Shown here: positions 9,039 through 19,019 of the stretch, piece after piece
How positions within the stretch are numbered: position 1 is the first letter of the stretch
Layout: each line of letters opens with the position of its first letter
NCBI GenBank assembly: GCA_030180075.1
Contig: JASNJN010000317.1
Span: forward strand, 1-33,845
Length of the DNA stretch: 33,845 bases
Reading direction: 5' to 3'
Source of the DNA: Mikrocytos mackini
Taxonomy: Eukaryota; Endomyxa; Ascetosporea; Mikrocytida; Mikrocytiidae
The notes under the pieces: generated by a model
Database searches by the model: none
What the model was told of the DNA's origin: nothing
The model's input: only the letters and a program-made list of their open reading frames with translations
Made by a program: the position numbers and the translations under genes

Positions 9039-12000
9039 ATGTTTTCAAAATTAGATACACAAGTAACAGAAGGCTCAGTATCCGTGTTTATCAGAATAAG
9101 AGGTGGCTTACAGACGGAAGAATCGCGATGTTGTGAGATTCTATCTAATAACAAAACCATCCAAGTTCGGGGTTCTACAGCACACGAATACACATTTGAC
9201 CACATTTTCGGCCAAAATTCTTCTCAAGACGAACTCTTCCAACTAATAGCTAAGCGTGTTGTTGACAATTCTCTTTCAGGTTACAACGCAACCATATTTG
9301 CTTATGGACAAACAGGATCCGGAAAAACCTACACCATGACAGGCCAATCGGAAGGAGACGTACTATCTAAACAAGGAATTATTCCTCGTTCCATTTCGTA
9401 CCTCTTTTCTGTAATAAACGATCGAAAGACAAAGCCAAAGGACATCGAATTCAAAGTCAAATGTACATTTCTAGAAGTTTACAACGAGAAAATATACGAC
9501 TTGTTAGACCATACAAATACGTCACTCCAACCCCGAGAGAGAAATGGAGCTGTATTCGTAGAGGGTCTATCAGAAATGGAAATAGAAGACGATATTTCAG
9601 GTTTCGAGGTATTTTTATCTGGGAACAAGAATAGAAAAGTTGGATCTACTTGTATGAACAGAGAAAGTAGCAGGTCACACTCTGTCTTCACTCTCATTAT
9701 CGTATCAAAAGCCAAGCAAGATGGACTGATCACAATAAAAAGGTCTTTGTTCAACTTGGTAGACCTTGCGGGTTCCGAACGCCAAACCAAAACAAAAACA
9801 GTTGGTGCATCTTTGAAAGAAGCAGCCAAGATAAATCAGAGTCTGTCTTCTTTAGGAAAGGTAATTAAGATGCTTTCTGAAACCACTAAACAGGATAAAC
9901 AACAATATATAAATTACAGAGACTCCAAACTGACATTCATTCTAAAAGACTCTTTGGGAGGGAATTCATTCTGCTCAATAATTGCAAACGTAAGTCCGCT
10001 AACCTCAAACTTTGCCGAGACGATATCTACTATACAATTTGCCACACGTGCCAAATCAATAACAAACATTGTGAAGTGTAACGAAGACAAATCGGGTTCT
10101 ATTGAAGCTCTTAAGAATGAAAACGGAAAACTACACGGCATAATAAGCATGTTAATGGAGGAGAATAAATCACTTAAACAGATGCCCAATATGAACGTTT
10201 CACACAGTATAACTACCAACATTACACAGAGTATGCCGATGCAAGAGATAACCGAGGAACACAAGCTCGAGACAATGAAGCTTATGTACATTCAAAAGAT
10301 AAAGGATGTCCGAAACAAAACAAAAGAGCTAACAGAGTTTCAGGAAACCGCCAAAGCACTACAGGAGGAAAATCGACTGATGAGAATGCGGCTCAAACTT
10401 AAAAACAAAACTATAAATTCGTTTCAAGCCTTGATCCCAGAGGCGTATAGCGGGCTAAGCAAAATAGACAACGACCTGATAAGCAAGGGAATCACGTTAA
10501 GAAGCGGGGACTACAATGAGAGCAGGAGGATAGAATTTAATAAGGAGTATTTGGATAGGTGGTACGCGCAGAGAAAGGAAATTCAGATCCTCGAAAAGCA
10601 AAACACTTTGAACAAAAAGGACGTTAAACTGTTTGCAGAATTATGCCAAACAAAGACCGAGCTTAAAGCAATCAAGACAACTATGAAACATAAGTTTGAA
10701 ATATACCAAATTAATGAGCGCCTCAAAGCCATCAACGAAGATATTATGATGGAAAGCGAAGATAAACTGATTGAAAGACAGGACGGTATTCGGAATAGCG
10801 ATCTTCAAGAAGTACAAAACAGGATAATGGAGTACTCGGAACTTAGTAAGCAGAACTTATTGGGCGTTGTGAACGTGATTTCTCTAGTGAACGATCTCGT
10901 TGGTTTCAGCAGCATTCTTATCAACATATACAAACACTCTTCTTTCCGTGAATATGAAAGCGACATGAATAAATGTCTAAAGACATCCAACAATGAGCTA
11001 AAGAAAGAAATATTCGATTTGAAGAATGATTTAGAGAGCAGGGCTGAAGAAAGTGCGATAATAAACGAGGATAACAAAGTGAAAGAACTACAGATCGCGT
11101 CGTTAAGCGAAGAAAACTCAAAGTTGAGATTGCAAATTCAAATTTTGAACAACAAGTTTGTTGATGCAAGTGAACAAAGCAATACTAGCATAGTAGGAAA
11201 GAACGAAGCCATACAACGGAAAGATGGTGAAATAAATGATCTTTTGAACAAACTGAGATCATTAGAAGTAACAGGTAATGAGTTGACATGCGACAACGAA
11301 CTGTATAAAACTACCATAAGAGACCAAGAACACGCTATAGAAAAGATGCACAACGAACTGCTAGAATCCAAAACGGAAAACGGCAACTTGGTTGGCAATA
11401 ACGAGGAGTTGATGAACAACCTTAGTAGTTTAGAGAACCAACACTTTGGAGAAACCCAAAGATTTAACGCGGAAATTAAAAAGGAAAAATTGATAATTGA
11501 GAATCTTACTAGAATACATGAACAAGAGAAACAAAAGACTGATTTAGAAAACACCGAGACTAAGAAGAAATTACAGATATTGTCAAACACTGTTTTCAGA
11601 TTATTGGACGAATATAAAAGAGCCTACAAAGATTCGTTTTCACTGAAGTTTACATTACAAAATGTTTCCAAAAGCAACGGAGAACTTATAAACATTGTAA
11701 AAGAAGTTCTACACTACCATACAAACCGAGAAGTTTGCTTATTAAACTTACTCCGGGAATTCGGTAGTATTCATTCAAACATGGTCGACTGTAGTGGGAT
11801 AACTGTCGGACTGTGCGAAATAACGTCCAGCTACGAAACCGAGAAAACGGTAATGGCTGGTATATTTGACCAATTTAAGGTTATGAAAGATAATGTTTCT
11901 TTGCTTCAACAAACAAATGCGGCTAACGAAGAAACCATCGCAACGTGTGAGAAAGAAATAGAAAGTTACGTCGAATTAATAGAGCGATACAAAGACGAAA

Positions 12001-12392
12001 TATACAAACTGTCAGGACAGCAAAACACCGCTCAGAGGATAAAGTACCACCAAAAAATTAAGCTAGAAAATGAAGAACTGAAGAGAACTATTTTGGCCTT
12101 AGAAAGAAGGGTTGCCAAAGACGATACTACGAGTAGTTTCAGAAAGGTTGAAAAAGAACAGAAGTTTGTAGCAGAGCTTTGTAAAATGTTAAAGATTCAA
12201 ATAGAAGAAGTGGACTCTGGAAATTCATTGAGTGAATTGAATATTTCTGTTTCTAAACGAGAAAATTCGAAAATGGATAAAGTTAGAGAAAAGATAATGG
12301 ACATTATCAAAATGAAAGAAAAATACAAAAAGGAATGGAGAAAACTCAATGAAAAAATAAAAAATATTTCGAAGGGAAATACAAATAATTAA
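9039..12392 (+). CDS. Kinesin motor protein, kinesin-12 (KIF15)-like
   Basis: The 1117-residue protein has an N-terminal motor domain (about 13-346) with every core motif: P-loop GQTGSGKT (90-97), switch I NRESSRSH (207-214), switch II VDLAGSE (241-247) and the microtubule-binding YRDSKLTFILKDSLGGNS (293-310). FVEGLSE after the mid-domain loop and the neck region ITNIVKCNEDKSG resemble kinesin-12/KIF15, a spindle motor that crosslinks and slides microtubules, more than the kinesin-5 neck. From about 350 to the end the protein is mostly coiled coil with breaks around 440-520 and 900-960, as expected for an oligomeric motor with a long stalk. The C-terminus is lysine-rich (KEKYKKEWRKLNEK). The gene has no intron. 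Assignment to class 12 rather than 5 rests on eye comparison only. This is the largest host gene in the window. Confidence 0.9.
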   Translation: MFSKLDTQVTEGSVSVFIRIRGGLQTEESRCCEILSNNKTIQVRGSTAHEYTFDHIFGQNSSQDELFQLIAKRVVDNSLSGYNATIFAYGQTGSGKTYTMTGQSEGDVLSKQGIIPRSISYLFSVINDRKTKPKDIEFKVKCTFLEVYNEKIYDLLDHTNTSLQPRERNGAVFVEGLSEMEIEDDISGFEVFLSGNKNRKVGSTCMNRESSRSHSVFTLIIVSKAKQDGLITIKRSLFNLVDLAGSERQTKTKTVGASLKEAAKINQSLSSLGKVIKMLSETTKQDKQQYINYRDSKLTFILKDSLGGNSFCSIIANVSPLTSNFAETISTIQFATRAKSITNIVKCNEDKSGSIEALKNENGKLHGIISMLMEENKSLKQMPNMNVSHSITTNITQSMPMQEITEEHKLETMKLMYIQKIKDVRNKTKELTEFQETAKALQEENRLMRMRLKLKNKTINSFQALIPEAYSGLSKIDNDLISKGITLRSGDYNESRRIEFNKEYLDRWYAQRKEIQILEKQNTLNKKDVKLFAELCQTKTELKAIKTTMKHKFEIYQINERLKAINEDIMMESEDKLIERQDGIRNSDLQEVQNRIMEYSELSKQNLLGVVNVISLVNDLVGFSSILINIYKHSSFREYESDMNKCLKTSNNELKKEIFDLKNDLESRAEESAIINEDNKVKELQIASLSEENSKLRLQIQILNNKFVDASEQSNTSIVGKNEAIQRKDGEINDLLNKLRSLEVTGNELTCDNELYKTTIRDQEHAIEKMHNELLESKTENGNLVGNNEELMNNLSSLENQHFGETQRFNAEIKKEKLIIENLTRIHEQEKQKTDLENTETKKKLQILSNTVFRLLDEYKRAYKDSFSLKFTLQNVSKSNGELINIVKEVLHYHTNREVCLLNLLREFGSIHSNMVDCSGITVGLCEITSSYETEKTVMAGIFDQFKVMKDNVSLLQQTNAANEETIATCEKEIESYVELIERYKDEIYKLSGQQNTAQRIKYHQKIKLENEELKRTILALERRVAKDDTTSSFRKVEKEQKFVAELCKMLKIQIEEVDSGNSLSELNISVSKRENSKMDKVREKIMDIIKMKEKYKKEWRKLNEKIKNISKGNTNN

Positions 12393-12469
12393 TCGTTTAA
12401 AATATTGATTTTAAATTTGAATTTAAATTCAGAATATAGAGAGTTTAACAGTTTAGCGTTTTAGTTTTA

Positions 12470-12841
12470 ATGTTTGTTGTTTTGATAATTATTACAGCGG
12501 TGGAATTCATTGCATTGTGTTCGGGAGAAAATAATAAATGTGACATTTCTATTCAGGATAAAAGTAACAATAATTTGCGAAATGAAATTGTTATAGAAAA
12601 CATACAAACCAACGAAAATACAACCCCAGAAGAAAAGTTTTCTAGTAAAGGAAGATTTCACAATATATTTCCCAAATTAAACAATTATACACAAAGCGGA
12701 AACAAAAAGAAAAAAGGCAAAATCTCCGAACGCAAGCGTGGTAGCTGTGGTGGGAAAATGAAAGAGCTCGTCTGTTCTATAGTCTGTATTTTCTCGATAT
12801 TGTTGCTCATCATAACTTTGGAAAAGTTTGATGTAATTTAA
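12470..12841 (+). CDS. Small secreted or membrane protein (123 aa)
   Basis: The protein starts with a hydrophobic signal-like segment (1-18, MFVVLIIITAVEFIALCSG) and ends with a membrane helix (about 98-117, ELVCSIVCIFSILLLIITL) followed by six residues. The middle 75 residues are asparagine-, lysine- and serine-rich, with sequons at N50 and N72 and a basic patch (KKKKGKISERKRG) just before the membrane segment. A cleaved signal peptide plus a C-terminal anchor, giving a type I or tail-anchored form, is the simplest reading. The gene starts 78 bases after the kinesin stop codon. I do not recognise it. Confidence 0.5.
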   Translation: MFVVLIIITAVEFIALCSGENNKCDISIQDKSNNNLRNEIVIENIQTNENTTPEEKFSSKGRFHNIFPKLNNYTQSGNKKKKGKISERKRGSCGGKMKELVCSIVCIFSILLLIITLEKFDVI

Positions 12842-12884
12842 CATACTTTAATTCTTTCATTCATTAAGTTTAAAGTTATTTATC

Positions 12885-13745
12885 TCATAATCCTAGAAAC
12901 TCTTCAAACAATCTGCTTTCTCTAATTTCCTTAATTAGTAATAAAACAAGGAAATAGTTGTTTAAAATACAAGTCCTTCTGTTGGCAACTGTCTTGCTAT
13001 GAACACCCATAGAAAGCTCTTTCAAGGGGAAAGAAGGAATAACCAAAAGTAGGCTGGGGTAGTGATCTTGTAAGTATCTCTTTACGTTTTTATGGAATTC
13101 CAAAAGTGTGTTGTATCGCGCATCTACGTCCCAGGTGTTATACGGTGCTGGTAAATTGTGGTTGGACACATGTAGTTTATAGTATGTGCTTCCTTTTCGT
13201 ATAAAATGGCCTTTAATGGTAATATTTGTAATGTTTCCTTCTCTAATAACAAAACCTCGTTCAATCTTGGTCAGAATCTTTTTGCTGACCCTCTGTATAT
13301 CGAGAAATTGGAGCATTAAAAATGTAATCTGGGCATTTGGGCCTGAAATTGGATCTATGAACTGTCTTAGTGAATTTATCTTATCGTTTAACGAAAATCG
13401 GAGGATTTTGGTGAAGAAATTCGAAATGAGGATCTTTCTCTCTGTTAAAACAGCATCTGCCCTGTTATTGAATCTCTTCGGAGGGCTAGGAGGTATGTAA
13501 CTTAGCAGCGATCTGTCTTGCTCTGTAAGTTCAGCAGTAAAGTCTTTGTGGAATTTTTTAAAATTTGAAAATCTTGTAAACATAATATAGCCGTCCTCCT
13601 CCACAATGTCTACATTCAACTGTAGTATGGCGATATCTTTGAACACAAAATATTTACTCACTATTATGGATTGAATTGTAACTTTCATAGACCTATACGA
13701 TAAAATATTTTTTGTTCTCAATATAAAATGCCCAAACAAAACCAT
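12885..13745 (-). CDS. Tandem PX-domain protein
   Basis: Of 286 residues, two regions read as phox-homology (PX) domains, which bind phosphoinositides (usually PI3P) on endosomes. The first (about 21-131) has FTRFSNFKKFHKDF with the lipid-contacting R58-F59 pair, the proline loop IPPSPPKR (84-91) and a TERK helix start (101-104). The second (about 173-284) repeats the plan: VDARYNTLLEFHKNV with R210-Y211, the loop VIPSFPLK (235-242), ANRR (254-257) and a closing LFEEFLGL. Nothing else is fused to them. In the first domain the residue after the proline loop is basic, as for phosphate contact; the second looks more divergent. An alternative start at M20 (13686-13688) begins exactly at the first PX strand, so the true protein may be 267 residues. 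Its 3' end faces that of the small membrane protein across 43 bases. Confidence 0.7.
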   Translation of the reverse strand: MVLFGHFILRTKNILSYRSMKVTIQSIIVSKYFVFKDIAILQLNVDIVEEDGYIMFTRFSNFKKFHKDFTAELTEQDRSLLSYIPPSPPKRFNNRADAVLTERKILISNFFTKILRFSLNDKINSLRQFIDPISGPNAQITFLMLQFLDIQRVSKKILTKIERGFVIREGNITNITIKGHFIRKGSTYYKLHVSNHNLPAPYNTWDVDARYNTLLEFHKNVKRYLQDHYPSLLLVIPSFPLKELSMGVHSKTVANRRTCILNNYFLVLLLIKEIRESRLFEEFLGL

Positions 13746-13892
13746 GGCAGTGTTCCATTTAAACTTTAAGTTCTAGTTACAGAATTATAAAATATCGTAA
13801 ACCGTTTGGAAAATTACACCACAAGTTTTACTAATTCACCGTGTCGATTTATTGTTTGAGTCATTCGACGAACCAAACTGTTAATATTATAT

Positions 13893-15590
13893 TTAAATAT
13901 GCAACGTCTTTATTCCCAAAAGGACCCACTTCTTCATTCGCATGTCCATTACAATATATTTACAGTCTGTAAAACTTAACCTGCCCAACTCTCCGTTTTC
14001 CAAGTACTCGTCTAACTCTCCATTTAGCGCCTTTTCGTGCAGAAGAGCAGTGGTTCCATTGGACGCGTCTATTCTGAACACTTGTATGTAATGCTTTGTG
14101 AACCCTAAAATCATGTTGTTCCTCGAATCGTAAAACCATTTCTGTAAGTCTTTGTTCGGAAAGCCTCTGTATATACAATATGTCTTCTTGTTGTCTTCAA
14201 ACTTGTAAACCGAAATCTCAGTGTTGTTCGTGTTATAAACTAAGAGGCTCCTGTCGTCGGTGGAGCGGATAATGTCGTGTTCTGTTATTTCTATTTCCGT
14301 GGGGAAGTCAAAGTTGCCGCCGTAGAACAACCCCTTTATGAAGCATTTGTCTTCTTTCTTCAATACGTAGAATATGTTCATGTTTGTGATGAACACTGTG
14401 TTTTGCTGTATCGGCAAGTTTGTTAGAGATACTCGTTCAAACACATTCCCCTGTTCAGTAACTTTGAACACCTTAATCGAAACCAATCCCTCATTGTTTA
14501 TGTCGGTTATAGCCACTTTGTCTTCTAGCGCCCATACTCTTTCAGGCTTCTCGCCACTGTACTCGAAGTTTGTGAAGCTCTCCTTCGAGTCTATTTTTTC
14601 CAGGAGCGGCAAGTTGCAAATTTTTATGAAAAGCTTCTGTGTGTTTCCACTTCTCTGATCCAAATGGAAGGAAACTGCGTTGTTTGATATCCCTCCGTAA
14701 ACATCCTCTGCCGTGGGCCCATTAAACTTGAAAGTTGTCTTCAAAGTCCCATCTTTCAAACTGACTAAAGAGAAGTGTTGTGGGGAGGAAAGCAACGCGC
14801 ATTCTTCGTTGTAGCCAACTATCTCCTGGACGTCCATCTTGATGTCTCGGCAGAACACAGTCTCCACTTGCACCGGAGTCGAGAAGTCATACGGAACTCT
14901 CTTTTGTAGCACCGAGTATTCGATGTCTTTATTAACTCTCAATTCAGGGATCCTCAAATAGAAGTTCTGCCATTTCTCAACGTCATAGAACCTGTGACAC
15001 TCCGTGTACTCCTTGCTCATCCCTCTGTCGAACTCCTCCAGATAGTCCAGGTCCTTGGCATACCTTTGCCCGCTGTCCTTTGTCACTAAGAAGGGGTCCA
15101 TAGACTGCATCTTTTTCTTGTTTATTTCGTCAAGGGCTTTGATGGTGTCTCGTCTAACTTGTACCGGAGAGTGGTTATCTTCTGAATATAAAGGGAAAAT
15201 CTCCACCACTTTCCTGCGCTTGGTTTTGAGGCTTTTGATGGTGTCGTCTCTTTTGCTCTGAAAAGAAACTTTGAGTTTGAGGGAAAGTGTGTTAACTGCG
15301 ATATGGAACTCGTCAACCGAAACGATCGTTGCAAAACTCTCGTCGGTTATATGATGCGCTGGGTGACAGAATTTCAGAGGGTAGTAAGAGTGGCATTTTG
15401 TACAGAGACCATTTATCTTGAAGTAAGGAGGGACTTCGGAAATTCCTGAAACCGAAGCAACCATAGGAACAGGTATTTTGAAGGCGTTTCGCTGGGTACA
15501 GAACGGACATAGCCTTGCTATTACCATCATGGGAGATGTTTTGGTTCTCTCGTTAGTGTAATTGGGCTCTTTGGATTTTGTGTACGCCAT
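13893..15590 (-). CDS. Zinc-ribbon protein with a large beta-rich C-terminal region, unknown
   Basis: The 565-residue protein has an N-terminal C28-x2-C31 ... C63-x2-C66 zinc ribbon (LCPFC and LCTKC). A basic linker follows (about 113-160, with KTKRRKVVE). Residues about 240-560 are rich in short alternating hydrophobic strands with turns, a texture like a WD40 or other beta-propeller, though no clear GH...WD repeats can be counted. The ribbon followed by a propeller-like half suggests a scaffold in transcription or RNA metabolism, but that is inference only and I cannot name the family. The start codon follows an A/T leader containing TAAAATTTTAAC on its strand. The spacer to the PX gene is 147 bases. 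Confidence 0.7.
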   Translation of the reverse strand: MAYTKSKEPNYTNERTKTSPMMVIARLCPFCTQRNAFKIPVPMVASVSGISEVPPYFKINGLCTKCHSYYPLKFCHPAHHITDESFATIVSVDEFHIAVNTLSLKLKVSFQSKRDDTIKSLKTKRRKVVEIFPLYSEDNHSPVQVRRDTIKALDEINKKKMQSMDPFLVTKDSGQRYAKDLDYLEEFDRGMSKEYTECHRFYDVEKWQNFYLRIPELRVNKDIEYSVLQKRVPYDFSTPVQVETVFCRDIKMDVQEIVGYNEECALLSSPQHFSLVSLKDGTLKTTFKFNGPTAEDVYGGISNNAVSFHLDQRSGNTQKLFIKICNLPLLEKIDSKESFTNFEYSGEKPERVWALEDKVAITDINNEGLVSIKVFKVTEQGNVFERVSLTNLPIQQNTVFITNMNIFYVLKKEDKCFIKGLFYGGNFDFPTEIEITEHDIIRSTDDRSLLVYNTNNTEISVYKFEDNKKTYCIYRGFPNKDLQKWFYDSRNNMILGFTKHYIQVFRIDASNGTTALLHEKALNGELDEYLENGELGRLSFTDCKYIVMDMRMKKWVLLGIKTLHI

Positions 15591-15818
15591 TTATTTTTAA
15601 AAGTTAAAATTTTAAAAAATTTTGACCTCAAATCTATGATAATCTTATTCAACGATTGAGTTTATGTCGATTCATATTGAGCGTATTGGTTACAGATTGA
15701 TAAATATAAGATTATTGATTGTGAAAATATATATTGGTAACTCGCTGTGTTTTAGTAGAGAGTGGTGATTTTCGAATTTATGAAAATATTTTTGACTAAA
15801 GATGAAATTTTGGGCTCG

Positions 15819-16204
15819 GATTGAGTTTTGCCCCAAATTCTTCACAAAAATTTTTTATTTTGGGTGATATAAAGGTTGTTTCATTTTGCTCCAAATCTTA
15901 TCTGATGATTTTGCATAAATTTGACTAATTTATATCTAGAACATGAGATTTTCCCGCAAACCGTGAAGTATCGTTTAATAGCTCTTTATCAACTACATAG
16001 CGTTATTTACATCGTTCTTAATGTGAAATGTACCGCATTTAAAAAGTGTGTATTATCGAGGTGATATGAGTTTTAAACACCGCCTGTGCATTCAGCTTAC
16101 TGTATTTTTCTTTGGAAAATACTATAAACAAATAAAATCGCTGATGTGACATTTTAAGGGGGTTTGGCATATTTGCAAAATTGGGGTAAAGTGAAGCTAC
16201 ATTC
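15819..16204. mobile_element. Diverged MITE-like element D
   Basis: The left end GATTGAGTTTTGCCCCAAAT and a second internal unit CATTTTGCTCCAAATC (near 15880) resemble the inverted right-end unit CACTTTACCCCAATTTTGC (about 16173-16197, minus strand). The motif and tip resemble element B at 17306. No target duplication or coding sequence is seen, and the boundaries are approximate. Confidence 0.35.
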
Positions 16205-17305
16205 GAGCTTTTGGCCCTAATATCATTCTTTTCACACCCGACTCGATTTCCAGATGGGTCGGGTTGCAGCGAAAGACGAGGTGATTTTCGCAAAAATTAT
16301 ACATATCTATTTCGATGTTGTTATATATTTGTATCCTAATTTTCTGTCTAAAATTAATTATTAAAATATAACTTTTCTCAAGTCTTCATATCTTAACGGA
16401 GACGCGTTCTAGTATCACTAGTTCTATGATGGTAGAGCCTATTGGCTTCTATTCTACCACTACAGATGTGATATGCTGATTTTAGTGTCTTATGTCAGTA
16501 CATTTTTAAATGTAAAAAACAAGGCTCAAATTCTCAAAAACTATCGTAAATAAAAAATTATGATTTGGAAAATCATGAAATTGGGGATTTTCCTAATAAT
16601 TTCCAATACAATCTGACCGGGTCGGAATGCTCAACTCTGATTTCAACCTTTTAGATATAGGGTCAATATTTCTGTGTAGATTCATGCTAACTTGAAGGGT
16701 CTTATTATTGGAAAGAAATATAATGACTGATGAATTCATGCTATGTTCTTTATTAGGATAACCCAAATAACTTGTAGTATTATCCTGTGTGTTGGATTTT
16801 AGTACGTGAATAGGCATATTTGGGCAATTAGAACCTTCAAAAAGCCCTACATGCTAATACTGTGTTTGACTACGGTGAACATTCAATACAACAAAGTTTT
16901 GTAAAATCCAAAATTTGTTTGTTATATGAGGATTATTTTTTTGAAATTTTCAATATGTATAGAGGTACAATTTGGTACAAAATTTTCTTTAGTGTTTTCA
17001 ATTATCGACTTTGGGAATACAACCGGTGTCATTTGTTCTATTCTAAAATCAAAAGTGCCGGCAAATGGACCATTTTTGTATATCTGGAAACTCTCAACAA
17101 AATATCCATAAATATTTAATAAATATATATTGCCCATTTCAGTATACTCATTCGGGAGTTTAAAAATTGACCTAAAACGGGAAAATTGATTTTATGTTTA
17201 ATTTAATATCTTGAATATGCATTTATTTTCTATATTAAGTTTATAATGGTTATGGCTATTTATACTATTATATGTGTTATAATCACCGAAAGGATATACA
17301 ATCAC
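16205..17305. other. Spacer with short decayed frames
   Basis: There is no intact gene. On the minus strand two short frames (16593-16817 and 16922-17137) have protein-like composition, for example TPVVFPKSIIENTKENFVP in the second, and may be remnants of one gene. The plus-strand frame at 16862-17119 overlaps the second and begins with GTG. I recognise no domain in any of them. Confidence 0.25.
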
Positions 17306-17729
17306 GATTGAAATTCATTTTGCCTGAAAAAGTTGCATTTTTCCTGAAATTCTTACACTTTTCCTGATTTTTTGCCGTTTTTTAATTTTATAAATTATAT
17401 TAACAAAATTTTCAAATTAAATTTATCCGGAAATTCATTTATATTTAATTTTAGATGAATTATGATGGTTTTTCAAAAATTGCCGATAACACTTTGACAA
17501 AATCAGGTCGAGATATTTTCATTACTTTATAAATTGGTGCAAAAATAAACAGAAATTCCAAGNAAAAACTATATTTTCAGCTAAATAATCATCCTGCACA
17601 TATATGGTATAAATTCCAAATTACAACACGTAAAATTTTGTAATTAGTTATTCGAAACAAAATAATTTTAGGGAAATTGTAAGAATTTCAGGAAAATGCA
17701 ACTTTTTCAGGGAAAATGAAGTTGAGGTC
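17306..17729. mobile_element. MITE B with 20-bp subterminal repeats
   Basis: The left end starts GATTGAAATTCATTTTGCC, and the right end is its imperfect reverse complement. Each end carries three consecutive 20-bp units; on the left, read from 17316, these are CATTTTGCCTGAAAAAGTTG, CATTTTTCCTGAAATTCTTA and CACTTTTCCTGATTTTTTGC. The 424-bp interior is non-coding. A second, more decayed copy lies at 29297-29640 with the same interior, which shows that this is a discrete repeated unit. Confidence 0.75.
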
Positions 17730-17818
17730 TAATTTAAGACACTTAAAACACAATACCAATCCGATTAAAATTATTTTCCCAATATTAAACAAATAATATC
17801 AATAATGTCCCTATTTAC

Positions 17819-18895
17819 TTAGTAATAGATTATTTCCCTGTTCAAACATCTTTGTAAATATTGCTTGGATTTTTCATAATAACCTTCCAAATCCGATGTT
17901 GTTAGTGATCTAACTCCATTTTCAATCGCAGATACTAACTCGGAAACTGTGTTTGTGGTTATTCCCCGGACTACACTCTTTATTTTCGAGAATGTAAATT
18001 CTATTGGGTTAAGAAATGGTGAGTAGGGAGGTAAGAATTTTGTTCGTATTGATNTTTCACTTAGATACTCTTGAATGATATTTGCATGGTGTATCCGTGC
18101 GTTATCCCATAATATGATATCATTATCGTCGATTCGCTGTTCCATATTTATGAGAAATTGTCTCAGTATGCTTGAATTGATCGCACCAACATGAACTTCG
18201 TAGTATACTACCCTTGTTTTGGAAATAACCTGGATCAAGGATAAGTTTCTTCCTGGAGATGCAGGAACAGTTGTAGAAGGGGATGTTCCTTGCACGGATC
18301 TCCCGTAGTTTCGGGTTAGATGTAAGTTGAAACCGCTTTCATCGAGATATAATAAGTTGTATTGTTGATTATCCGTCATTGTGTTTAGAATATCCCCTGC
18401 AAAACTGAATCTTTTCTCAATTGTACGTTCATTGTTACGCTCTGTTGGACTTATTTGAATTCTCTTACGAGTGATTCTGAAAGCTATTAATGTTCTGTGT
18501 ATAGTTGTTAAAGAAAACGTGGTGTTAAATTCCTCAAAAAGACAATTTTGCAGTTCGCTCAATGTCAATATGCTGTTTTCTTCTATAGATTTAATCAAAA
18601 ACTTCTCATGAACTTGTAAAATCTTTTTCTTTGCACCCCGTCTGTTCACAGGGCCAACAACCTGATCCTTATTTTTATAAACTTTTCTTACTGTGCTTTT
18701 CTTAACGTTTAAAGTTGTTGCAATTTGATTCCACGAATAGCCCCCATCCCTTAAAATAATAACCCTTTCTCTCTCTTGGTCGGTAACTATATGGTTGTGA
18801 CGGCGCTCATTGGTCGGAGTGGTGACGATTATATCGGTATCTTCCATATCAGTATCGGATTGTAGGTCACTCTGGCTGTCAGAATATAATGTCAT
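17819..18895 (-). CDS. IS630/Tc1-superfamily DD34E transposase, apparently intact
   Basis: The 358-residue protein has an acidic head, then a helix-turn-helix (about 38-75, with GGYSWNQIATTL), a second DNA-binding segment (about 90-150) and a DDE catalytic domain. The three acids are D185 (LDESGF), D264 (ILWDNARIHH) and E299 (PPYSPFLNPIEF). Thirty-four residues separate the second and third, the DD34E spacing of Tc1/IS630 enzymes. The start is the ATG at 18893-18895. There is no stop or frameshift; one residue is unreadable because of an ambiguous base near 18053. The enzyme cuts at its element's inverted ends and integrates at TA. The matching element ends are not obvious: element B abuts on the left and a tandem array lies upstream at 19020-19172. 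Transposases of this group are abundant in microsporidia, as far as I recall. Confidence 0.9.
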   Translation of the reverse strand: MTLYSDSQSDLQSDTDMEDTDIIVTTPTNERRHNHIVTDQERERVIILRDGGYSWNQIATTLNVKKSTVRKVYKNKDQVVGPVNRRGAKKKILQVHEKFLIKSIEENSILTLSELQNCLFEEFNTTFSLTTIHRTLIAFRITRKRIQISPTERNNERTIEKRFSFAGDILNTMTDNQQYNLLYLDESGFNLHLTRNYGRSVQGTSPSTTVPASPGRNLSLIQVISKTRVVYYEVHVGAINSSILRQFLINMEQRIDDNDIILWDNARIHHANIIQEYLSEXSIRTKFLPPYSPFLNPIEFTFSKIKSVVRGITTNTVSELVSAIENGVRSLTTSDLEGYYEKSKQYLQRCLNREIIYY

Positions 18896-19019
18896 CAAAT
18901 AAAATTTAAAATTAAAAAGTTAAAAGTTCATTTTGATATTTTGATTGTTAAGCGTATACAATGATCAGTCTGTATGTTCAGAATAGAATACACATTTTTC
19001 TAGGTTATATTTCCGGTAT

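Noticed and set aside
11138-11590. Minus-strand frame inside the kinesin gene
   Set aside because: It is the antisense image of the coiled-coil stalk, rich in F, S and L.
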